Program-made: the position numbers and the translations under genes
The notes under the pieces: model-generated
Databases searched by the model: none
What the model saw: the letters and a program-made list of their open reading frames with translations, nothing else
What the model was told of the DNA's origin: nothing
NCBI GenBank assembly: GCA_035079385.1
Contig: JAVHKY010000029.1
Coordinates: 1,054,001 to 1,118,000, forward strand
Length of the DNA: 64,000 nt
Direction of reading: 5' to 3'
DNA from: Aspidiotus rigidus
Taxonomy: Eukaryota > Arthropoda > Insecta > Hemiptera > Diaspididae
Part shown: piece after piece, positions 46,290 through 56,500 of the stretch
How positions within the stretch are numbered: the first letter of the stretch is position 1
Layout of the letters: every line of letters begins with the position of its first letter

Positions 46290-46515
46290 ATGGAATGGCT
46301 AACGGCTAAGAGCTAATGGCTGAAAGTAGGGGAGGGGGTCACTCCAATGCAAAGGGGTGAGGTGTGGGGAAGAGAAAATATTAGCCAATTCCAATTTGAA
46401 TGGCTAACGGCCAAGCATTGGCTGATATGATTTCATTAGCTAGCTAACGGCTAGCTAATTTTGGATGAAAATTACTCGGCTAACGGCTTCCGCTTAGCTA
46501 AGCAGCCCTGTTTTG
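46290..46515. repeat. Array of GGCTAACGGCTAAG-type motifs ending in a hAT-like terminus
   Basis: Repeated variants of TGGCTAACGGCTAAGAGC, with GGCTGAAAG, GCTAGCTAACGGCTAGC and GGCTAACGGCTTCCGC. The right edge reads CTTAGCTAAGCAGCCCTG, whose complement CAGGGCTGCTTAGC looks like a hAT left terminus. No partner end or target duplication found. Its architecture parallels the other motif-array elements in the window. Confidence 0.5.
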
Positions 46516-46954
46516 AGAGACTATCGATAGTTCAAAAAAGGCTCATTTTCTTTTCAGAATCACAAAATTGGTGCAAACTGATAAGTGAAAATTGAAAATG
46601 TGCGCCAGTTCAATGAATTGAGAATTATTAAGATCAGTCAGGCAGTACCAGTTGTGCTATGGGTATGCATGGCACCACGTAGCGTTTTTATGATTTTTTC
46701 TAGTCGCGTTCATTATCTGGTAACTCTAAGATGCATTTCTTGACAGGTTCCTCAAAAAATAAGAACCAGGAGGAATGATCTATCCTATAAGTCGCATAGG
46801 TACTTTTCTCTTGATCGACATTCTCACTATAAACTATCGATAGTTTCAAGAAAAACTGTTGCGCTATCGATAGTCTCTATAATACCTTGAGAAAAATTTT
46901 GGTACTATCGATTGCATGAAAGTATCAACTATCGATTCGTCCATCACTAGCAAC

Positions 46955-47513
46955 TAGTGTGCTAAAGCTAAAAGATTCAGCTTCAGCTTTTGGCTTAAAC
47001 TTCCGACCTTGAAAAATATAGCTTCGGCTTTGGCTTCGGCTCGTTCAAAAAAAATTTGGCTAGCTTTCGGTTTTTTTTTCAGCTGACTTTCGGCTTTTTA
47101 TTCGATGAACAAATCGGATACGATCATGAGAAAAGGATCTCTGTTAGAGGTACGAGAAGTCGAGAAGAAATTGAAGTTGAAATTGTCCAAGTATTTCTTA
47201 TGGAACGGAGGCCCTTTTTCCACGCAGCGCTACAATTGATAAAATAATCAATAATGTTAAAAGTTACTGCCACATGCCAGGAAAACGACGATCTATTACG
47301 GCCCTTTTCAGGCTTCTCATCAGGAGGTAAGAAGCAGCGTTTTTAGAGGTGACGCGCCGTGTAAACACTGTAAACACCAAAGCCAAAAGCTAGCCAAAAA
47401 AATTTGGCTGAATTCAGCTTGCGGTATCCAATGGTGGACTTAAAGCTGGCTTTCGGCTTCTGTCTTATCAGTAGAAATTTGGCTTTCGACTTTTGGCTGG
47501 CTGCAGCACACTG
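46955..47513. mobile_element. Non-autonomous hAT element with exact 8-bp target duplication
   Basis: The left end TAGTGTGCTAAAGC faces the right end GGCTGCAGCACACTG. CTAGCAAC is duplicated exactly at 46947-46954 and 47514-47521. The subterminal regions are arrays of GCTTTTGGCTTAAAC, CCTTGAAAAATATAGC and GGCTTTCGGC modules, clearly the same family as 39683-39973. The central 250 bp (about 47100-47370) is not repetitive and has no recognised domain. Confidence 0.92.
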
Positions 47514-47706
47514 CTAGCAACAACAGAACCGGTTAAATTATAGAGTTGCTAGTATCGTTCAGTAAGAAAACCACGGAGCTTAATAAGAAAAACTGGAACT
47601 CAGAGTGTGTCCCACATAAATTGATATGTTGGTGCGTAAAAATAGTTCCTTTAAAAGTGCGATTCTAGCGCTCCTCAGTCCAAATATTAGAGTAGGTACA
47701 CTGAAC

Positions 47707-47976
47707 CATTGACTATATATTACTTCGTAACCCAGACGTACAGTCCTATTGTTATGAACGGTGTCGTTTTGCTGGAAACGACAACGTGAGTGCGCTGCGT
47801 GTTAACCAGTAGAGTAAAAGAGAAAAAACATCGCTGAACATCGTTCCCTCTCTGTTACACCTACGTCTTGACATCTGGCGCGATCTGTTATTCGTATCCA
47901 ACGTAATCCAAGAAAACGACACCGTTTATAACAATAGGACTGTACGTCTGGGTTACGAAGTAATATATAGTCAATG
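47707..47976. mobile_element. MITE with about 70-bp terminal inverted repeats
   Basis: The left arm CATTGACTATATATTACTTC, GTAACCCAGACGTACAGTCC, TATTGTTAT and ACGGTGTCGTTTT is matched by the reverse complement ending ATATAGTCAATG near 47975. The arms are nearly identical, implying recent origin. Non-coding. Around it, a 27-bp sequence starting GCGATTCTAGCGCTCCT occurs at 47659 and 48097. Confidence 0.88.
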
Positions 47977-48131
47977 ACTGAACTGATGACTGCGAGTCGG
48001 AGCGGACAAATTCTACGTAGGGTCGCTAGCATCGCGTGATAAGGAAAACAAGGAATTTAGAATGTGTTCTACGTAGAATCGATCTATTAGTGTGTAGCGA
48101 TTCTAGCGCTCCTTGGTCTAAATGAGGTACA

Positions 48132-50544
48132 AAGGTTTCCTGCGTAGCATCACAATTCACAAGATAGTGAGTGTAACCAATGTGTGCCAACATCATCTTG
48201 CCGTTTCCATTACGCTGCGTGGAAGTTCTGGTACTTTGCGCTTTCAGCCAGAAAGTTGTCTCATTGAATCAGTCCAGGGTATCCATTGTAATATAATATT
48301 TTAGTTCAACACAAATGATCGAGGAAGCGCAGTGGTGTGCGATAAAGTACCTCGCTGTAAGTGTTGATAGATTGAACATGGAATATTGAAGTACCATAAA
48401 TTATTTCCCCTTGATTTGGTTTGGCACATTTCCGCTTCTTTGGCAAGGACTTACTACCACTCAGATATTTTTTAACGCTGAGTACAATAATGAATAGATT
48501 TTAGATGTTATTCCTCTCGGAACTACTCAAATAGTGCGGCGTCAAGTGATTATTATGAGGAGGAAATCAATTGTGCAGAAATGTCCGTATAAAGAATGGC
48601 TTCCTGATTTTGCTATATCATAAAAAAATTTCCCCACCCTATAGAGATGAAAATGAAATTTTGCGCGAAATATGCCGTCTACGTATTCATGCTCATTAGA
48701 TGATAAAATATTCATATTCTAGAAGAAAGTGCGCAATTTCCAGAGTAATGCTTGGTTTATTTTTCTTCTTTGTATCCAAAAAAATTATTGCGGCCGACCC
48801 GAAATATTTGGTTTACCTGTACAAGTATTATATCGTCAATGTCCAAATGTAAACAGCGAATATGAATCCTAAGGTGCAGAATTCGCCATAGTTCGGATTT
48901 AAATACCATCGCGTGTTTCAAAGTATTAAAAACTTATTTACCTAGAATTCGCGGAAGGCGAAGCAAGGTTTCCCGAATTCATAATCACGAATTACCCACG
49001 TACAGCTGGGTTCTGTATAGTTGGTGTATTATAGCGCTCTGTATATGTATAGTGTTACGCTACATCGAGTAGGTACCTATTTGACGAGGGTAGAAAGAGG
49101 AAACACGAAATTCCGCTATTTAAAGCGAATAATATACGGCATAATGAAATGAAGAGTGGTTCTGACCTGGATTTGAAACGTTGATAGTTGACCTTGAATG
49201 GGGTGTATATCGAGCTTGCGATTGAGAAAAACTATGAGAGTGGGAACTATGTACATCACCGATCGAACTAGTTGATCGAATTTACTCCGATTATATAGAA
49301 GAATTTTGGCTCTAAAATGAAGAGGTGGAGAGAGGATTAAGCGAATGATATAAATTTTGGAATAGGCTATATTTGTTATATGGCTTCTCTATGTCTGTTC
49401 CGGCAGTGTAGAATAGGTACGGTGCCAGTATTTGATTAGGTTTATTTGATGCGGCACATTTTGTAAATTAGTCGGAATGCCTACAAATTCAAATATATAT
49501 CGTTGCTCGTCAACTATACTTTTTTTCACTCTCTCCTAACAAACTCGACAATTACCGCACATCGAAACCAAACGCATTGTAGTTTTGTAGCTTTGGTTAT
49601 GCTAAATCGGTAAAAAAAAAAAAACTCCGCTATCGTATTACAATAAACTATACTTCTGAAATGTTCTTTCATTATAGTTGAATTACGTATTCAAATAAGT
49701 ATATTTAGTACGGCGTATGATATGACAAACCGATGAGTCAAATTGTGCGAGAAAGATTCGGAAAATTTTCGAAGCGATAGGCCGCCTTCATACCTATACG
49801 TCATTTGTCTGTATTTTGAGATCCTTGCGTCTAAGGATTTCATTTCCAAAATAGCAAAGATTTTATTATTGGATTTTATGACATGTATAACGTGAAATTT
49901 ACTCGTCAGTCTGTGACGTGGTCGTCTGAGAAGCGGATTCTTTATTTAAACTCATCCCCGCTGAACGATTTATACGCGATGTACCACTTAATGAAATAAA
50001 CCGAACTTGAAATGATACGTCTCGACAATTTTCAATTGAATTTTTACAGATACGAAAGAAAATTTCACGGTGTCAAGACTGTCGCATTCAGAATTTTTAT
50101 CGACACGATGGATAGAAATTTTGAAACCGCTTACAGCGCGATGTGAAAAACTCAATTTTATAGCGTGCTTCCAGAAAAATCTTAAAGTCAAGATCGTAAA
50201 GTACAAAAGAGGTATGGCCGAGGGTCCCGGCCGAATTGAATTCAGAGTTTGGTGTAGGATGGCACTAAGCATTTACAAATGCGATTAATTTTAGCGCGCT
50301 CTAGCAGCGTTTTAATGCGTTCTCACGAAAAAAGCTGTTGGACTTTTTAGCAGGAAGTTAAACGAAGAATACGTATTTTTCTTAAACTTGAATCTTTTTC
50401 TACGCTCTTTTGTAAACAAGTTAATAGCAAAAGAAACTTTTGCTCTAGTGTGCACCTCTCTAGTGGATGAGCTCCCTGCAGATTGATGAGGATTTACAAG
50501 AAAATACGCGGGGAAGAGTCCCGCATAATCACCAAAACCAAATA
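48132..50544. other. No feature recognised
   Basis: No supported gene or repeat. An A run lies near 49612. Antisense frame pairs around 49988-50288 are compositionally ordinary. Confidence 0.45.
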
Positions 50545-50552
50545 AAATAAAG

Positions 50553-51346
50553 CAGGGCTGAGAACACCTATTTCCTTTTTCAACGGTTCCGATTATAAAG
50601 GTTCTTGAATTGAATTGTGGGATCCGGTTCTTTTTGGTTCCAGTTCCAGAACCCAATAGCGAGATCCGGTTCCTTTTGGTTCCGGTTCCAGAACACAATA
50701 GTGAGACCCGGTTCCAATTCCAGAACCCGGACCTAATAGCGAGATCCGGTTCCTTTCGCTTCCAGTTCTAGAACCCAATATTGAGATCCGGTTCCTTTTG
50801 GTTCTGGTTCCAGAACCCAATAGTGAGATCCGGTTCCTTTTGGAACCCAATAGCAAGTTCCGGTTCCTTTTGGCTCCAGTTCCAGAACCCGATAGCGAGA
50901 TCCGGTTCTTTTCAGTTCCAAATATTTTTACATTGTATAAAACTCACAATTCCTCATTTTCATCAATTATGAGCATAATTTGTAGATCATTTCTTTGGGC
51001 CATTATAACTATTCACCTCAAATTTGAATACTTGGGAAATTTAGAACGTCCAATAGTTCAACTCCCACTCACCAAAAATCTAAATGTCTCTAGGTATAAG
51101 GTCTTGGTGGGCACCCCATCATTAGTGGGAATGTGTGCCCAAATCACCCGCACGTTTTTTTTCTCAGCAGTTCCCGTTATAAAGGTTCTTGGGGGCTATA
51201 TGTATAGTGGAGTCCAGTTCCTTTTGGTTCCAGTTTCAGAACCCCATAGCTAGATCCGGTTCCTTTCGGTTCCAGTTCCAGAATCCTAGAAATACGGGAG
51301 GAGAACCGTTTTCTGAAGCGGTATTTGGTTTCGGTTCTCAGCCACG
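50553..51346. mobile_element. Non-autonomous hAT element carrying a GGTTCC repeat array
   Basis: The left terminus CAGGGCTGAGAAC pairs with the right terminus GTTCTCAGCCACG (11 of 13). The target duplication AAATAAAG is exact at 50545-50552 and 51347-51354. Bases 50600-50925 are an array of about 40-45 bp units of the type GATCCGGTTCCTTTTGGTTC, CAGTTCCAGAACCCAATAGC. A second short array lies at 51215-51290. The block GATTATAAAGGTTCTTG near the left end recurs as GTTATAAAGGTTCTTG at about 51177, so part of the element is internally duplicated. Apparent GTGSRYW-type peptides are artefacts. Confidence 0.92.
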
Positions 51347-51780
51347 AAATAAAGATGATTTTCAACGACTTTTTATAGTTACTCGATCCAGCTACCAGTT
51401 CATACAAAATAATTTAGAGCAGGTTCTTTGTTAAAAAAGTAGGTTTCTCCACTTCATGGAAAATCATTGAATTGTGTACATGACTTTGGGCGTTTCATCA
51501 TTATATCGATATTGATTGTACCGATACATCGATTGTATACTAGGCTGCTTTCGCTCGTTCATCCCCATTCTTACTTAGTCAAGTACATAAATCATGTATA
51601 CGTTGCGCAAATTTTTTGAGGGAGAGATCAACATTTTGGACCTGGACTTGCAGATTTCCAAATCCAATAGACGGCTGGGGTGCCGGCGAAAACATTCAAA
51701 AGAGGAAACCCAGTAGGTATCAAATCTGCAAATTTTCGATAGCGGATAAAGGCACAATAAAAACATCAACCAGTTTAAAC

Positions 51781-52261
51781 CAGGGTTGCAAAAAAACTTC
51801 TTTTTTTTTTCTAAAACAGATTTTATGTTTAAAAGATGTTTTAAATGATAGTTCTTAATTCCTTGTATAAAATACATTTTAAATGTTTTAAACATTGTTT
51901 AAAATCGTTTTAAATCATTTAATCATTGTTTGGGACACATTTTTGGAGTTTTATTAAATATATTTTGAATGTTTTAAACATCGTTTATTAAAACAGCGTT
52001 CTAATTTTTTTTTACTTTTTCATCCCTGGGAAAATTTTCAAGTATTCATTTTTATTGAAGAATAATAATGAAAATATGGAAAAAAACAAGGTTTTGAATG
52101 TTTTTTATTGTATTGAAAAAAACAAGTTTGAAAGGAAAAAAAAAAAATAATGAACACGTTTCAAACATATTTCCGTTTGAAACACGATTTTGATTTTTTT
52201 GTGTTTTAAACATATTTTAAACACGTTTTAAACATCGTTTGGTTGAAACATCGCAAATCTG
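51781..52261. mobile_element. hAT-like element with GTTTTAAAC motif array
   Basis: The left end CAGGGTTGCAA faces the right end TCGCAAATCTG, whose complement is CAGATTTGCGA. The flanks GTTTAAAC (51773-51780) and GTTCGAAC (52262-52269) match at six of eight positions, consistent with a decayed 8-bp target duplication. The interior is AT-rich with many GTTTTAAACAT and CGTTTTAAA motifs. Confidence 0.7.
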
Positions 52262-52337
52262 GTTCGAACCTCTTTGTAATGTCATCATAATCCATCGAAT
52301 ATGTTTGTGACGACATCACCATCTGTGACGTCATAGG

Positions 52338-53007
52338 CAGGGCTGGGAACAGGAACCGGATCCGAACCTTTATTTTTTATTCTTAAGATCCGGAACCCAA
52401 AAGAACCGCATCTTTTTTTTCTCAAAGATATAAATAAGAAATGGAGTAATTCAATTTAGATAACAATTCATTTCATTTGTCGCCACTCAAAATTTGGCAA
52501 TCAAATCTGACCCTTATTTATTTTTTTTCCCTATAGATATTTAACGGTTGAGATCCAAAATTTGAAATATCTGTTTTTCTTTCTCTCGAGAAGCGAAACC
52601 GAAGAGATTTGGGTCTTCTTCTCTTTCCCGAGATCCGGAACCCAAAAGTTCCGGATCTATTTCTTCATTCAAGATCCAAAACCCAAAAGACACGGATCTT
52701 CTCTGTCTTAACATCCGGAACCCGGAAAAATTGGTTCGAAACCCAAGATTCGGAACCCGAAAGATCCAGATCTATTTTTCTTTGGAGATTTGGAACCGAA
52801 AAGAACTGCATATTTTTTTTTTTCTCAAAGATCCGGAACCCGAAAGAACCGCATCTTTTATTTTTCCTCCGAGATCCGGAATTCGAAAGATTCCGATCTA
52901 TTCTTTCTTTAGAGATTTGGAACCCAAAAGAACCGCATCTTTTTTTTTCTTCAAGATCCGGAACTAGAAAGAACCGTAAAAAATAATCGTTAGGGTTCCC
53001 AGCCCTG
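52338..53007. mobile_element. Non-autonomous hAT element with inverted-orientation GGAACC array
   Basis: Perfect 13-bp termini, CAGGGCTGGGAAC and GTTCCCAGCCCTG. The flanks GTCATAGG (52330-52337) and TTCATAGG (53008-53015) agree at seven of eight. The interior (52390-52975) is an array of modules like GATCCGGAACCCAAAAGAAC followed by CGCATC and a T run, the reverse-orientation counterpart of the GGTTCC array in 50553-51346. The two are related members of one family. Confidence 0.88.
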
Positions 53008-53299
53008 TTCATAGGCTTAAATTTTTCTGTTGGGTCATCAGTTTGTGACGTCGTCAACATTCTTCACTTTTGACAGAAGTCCAGTATAGGTAACACAAGC
53101 AAAGGCGTATACTAGGCCTAATTTGAAAAATTTTTCGTGAAAATCAAATTTGAAAGTAGACAGAAAAGAGATTTTCTGGTAGAGTCGAATAAATAAGATC
53201 GTGTTATCGTGTTTCTCGTCTACTAGTAAATGACCTCATTTATATTTTAAGGCCACGCTTGCCTTGCTTTGAGATAGATCCACGGTTTAAGTTGTGAAT

Positions 53300-53525
53300 T
53301 TTTCTCGCAGAGGCGTGCGCCCCATTCTTGGACTAATATAGGCTTGGTGTTACTGTAAGCTGAGCTATCTAGCTCAGGGGGGCTCACTCGTTCTTGGTGT
53401 ACTGTATTTTGAGCTGTCTTTCGCTCGTTTACCCTCGTTCTTGCAATACTATAGACGTGGTGAACTGTGGCTATCTAATTCACGGGGCGCTCACTTGCAC
53501 CGCTCGTTCACTCAACATTAAACTA
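53300..53525. repeat. Degenerate short repeats with GCTCACTCGTTC
   Basis: Blocks resembling GAGCTATCTAGCTCAGGGGG followed by GCTCACTCGTTC recur three times with heavy divergence (about 53330-53398, 53399-53446 and 53447-53520). A related CTTTCGCTCGTTCA lies near 51548. Origin unclear. Confidence 0.4.
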
Positions 53526-53530
53526 CACTA

Positions 53531-56500
53531 GACCTACTATTAGCCTTCATGAAATCGGGCCAAACATAACCCTAACATACTGCAGTATAAAGGCCTATAC
53601 TAACTCACTTATAGATTACGAAAATGAGGGGAGATGGATTGAACTCGCAAATTTCTAAATCAGATTAATACGAGAAACGATGTTGCGGGACATGTTTAAT
53701 TAAATATAATATACAAAAATGAGAAATTTGAAGAAACCAGCGACTTGGTAAATTTTTGACTTCCGAGCTACACAAGTTAGTGACATGAGTGAAAATTTCT
53801 TAAATTCAGATCCATAACGGACCATAAATTTTCTTTGGCAATACATATCAAGCAGTATATCTTTCCGCAGTGGTCTCAAGTTTTTCAGAAATTCATAGAA
53901 GTCGAAACTGAAGAATTCCGTGACATTTTTAACACGAGTACACATGAAGAGGGGTACTTGAAAGAAAAAAAATTCTCATAGGTCTTCTCTCTAATAACGA
54001 TTAGGTGTACCCACTCTACATAAAACGAGCAAAAGGTCAATCAAAAGTATGGCTAAATCCCACATTCGTATAATAGGCGTAGACTATAGGCTAAGCAAGA
54101 ACGTACTTTTAGTTTTAGGCTAGCTTTTTCAGGGCTACAGTTTTTATTTAAAGTGGTCGAAAGCCGAGAGATATATCCAAGTTCCAATATTTTCATGACC
54201 CAGAGGAGACTTTTTTTTTTTTAATAGGCATATCCTTCGCTACCACCAAGATGTTTCTTCACGATCTCAAAATGAAAACACAAATACTGGTCCCAGTGAC
54301 AGATGTATAAAAGCATTAAATCACAGAAAAAATAGTAAAAGATACAATGTAAAGTACAGTCAAGATAATTCGTATATAGGTAACGATTAATGAAGAAGGG
54401 GAGGGGAATGAAAGGAAAACAAAAATACAAATCATTTTCAAAATGAAATTTTTGCTTTACCCTTAAGTACATAGAGAGTGATTTTATTTTTTTAACGTTT
54501 GCTTTTTTAATTTTTTCTTCGTCATTAAAAATAATATAATATTTAAGTACAACGAAAATGCTATTGATGTACTAAAAAAACTTGATTAAGAACGACTTCA
54601 AAAAGGGAGGAAAAATATACATTAGTATACAGTTAAGTATAAATACGTATAAGTTTAGCGAGAAAATAAATAAAAATGCAATCTGTTGAATTATTTGTTC
54701 TTAAGAGATAATTTTACATGCTATATATAGAATAAAATACAAACTGAAATGAAAAGAGGACTACCGTAATAAGTATTTACACAAGATTGACAATTTTAAG
54801 CTCTATTTGTTTGTTTACATGAAGGAAAAAAGTGCGGACATGATTTTCACCCGGGTAACTGAAAACATCAAAACACTCCGAATGATATGTTATAAATATT
54901 CCTGGTATTTTTCTTTCAATCTCTCTCGAAAAAAGGAAAGGGTGTTTTCTTACGGTATCTACTTAAAAAGATATTATTGGCAGTTGCGGCTAAGATAGGT
55001 ACACCAAACTTTGAAATTATTCTTTCTCTTCATCATTTCGATACAGGGTACGAAAGATCCTCAATACGATAATCATATGGAAGACATACACATTTCGATA
55101 TATATTGCGAGTTCATGATTCAGAAGCGAAACTTGAGACAGAACGGAGCAAAAATAAAATACGTTTCTTGAGCAACTATTCGACCAACGATCCGATCTAA
55201 AAATTACAAAAAAAGAAACTCATTCCTTTGGGGATCTCGATGCTAACTAGAGTCCTCGTGTGCATATGAATCCCCCTTAGTTGTCAGCGCACATGAAATG
55301 TACATCAAATCCTAAACCATAATTAAAACGAAAACATACAAATCTACGACCGCGACGTTAACTCTATCCTATAATTCATCAACGAGCATGCCCTGTGATT
55401 AATGAAGAAATGATTTCGCTATATTTGAGGACAGCGGTGACAAGCAACGATCAAAATTTTTAAAACGCGAAGGCGAAAATTAAATTAAAATTAAATCTCG
55501 GTACAGAAGAAACATCGAGCGCGAACGTGCGCTCACGACTCGAATATGAAATTTATATCCGTCTAAAAAAGTTTTCAGTTCATATACCGAGGCCCCCCTT
55601 TTACAACAACACGCTTACATTTAATTAACCGTACAGCATAACCTCAATCTTCTTCTAATACAGCTAACAGGAAAGTGAGTAAAATGCCGTACACACGGGA
55701 TAATATTCAGGTCGATGTGCTTCAGAATAGGTAAGCCTTTGCTCGACGTATACCAAAAACTTGATGACAGCAACGAGAAGTTTCAACCAAGATGAAATAA
55801 ACGGGTTACACGTCGATATAATACATACGCTTTCGCATTCAAAAGAGCTGCGCCTGATTACGAGTATTAAGATAGGGACTCGCGAACTGACGTAAATGAC
55901 GGAAACTGAGATTCGTTGATATGGGCACATAAATGCGTTGTTATATCTCCACGAGATTCTCTGTAGCTGATGCTGACAAATTCAGTAGCGAGTTGTTCGA
56001 TATAGCTTCGAAAATTTGTGCTACGAATATAGGATGAAAGAAAATCAAATTTCTCAAGACCGAAATGAGGTAATGCATCGCTTTCAATAACGGAATTTCG
56101 GTGACGTTACACTGCGCCAAACTTGCGCCACCTCCGGAGCATGGGTAAATGAAATTCGTAGCCGAACTACCCAAGGTTTGTCAATTTGAATATTAGAGGT
56201 GAGGGATCGGCCATTTTTCAGTTCCAAAACCTGAAGCTGTCTCCTGAAAAGCAGATAAGCTTCCAACGGCTCCAAAAAGAGCAAAAGACCCGAGAGCTGC
56301 TCCAGTGTTATTTTTAGAAATTGACTTCATCGAGAACACCCAGGCAGCGAAGATCACTAAGTAAATAATTTAGAATGAAAAATAGCAAAAACCCTACCAT
56401 ACATTATAGCTGGCCAGGGTTTTTGCATAATTGGTTTCAAATTCACTAATAATCTTTTAATTCCAAATAAATTCTATATTATAGATGAGAAGATGACTGT

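Noticed and set aside
45953..46511. A complete hAT element from TAGGCTGGGG to CAGCCCTG
   Set aside because: The flanking 8 bp (TAACGAAT versus TTTTGAGA) do not match and the ends are not inverted repeats beyond a few bases.
50312..52986. Open frames with GTGSRYW or EPKG repeats in both directions
   Set aside because: They arise from the GGTTCC arrays inside hAT elements. Both strands and several frames are open equally, with no start or splice context.
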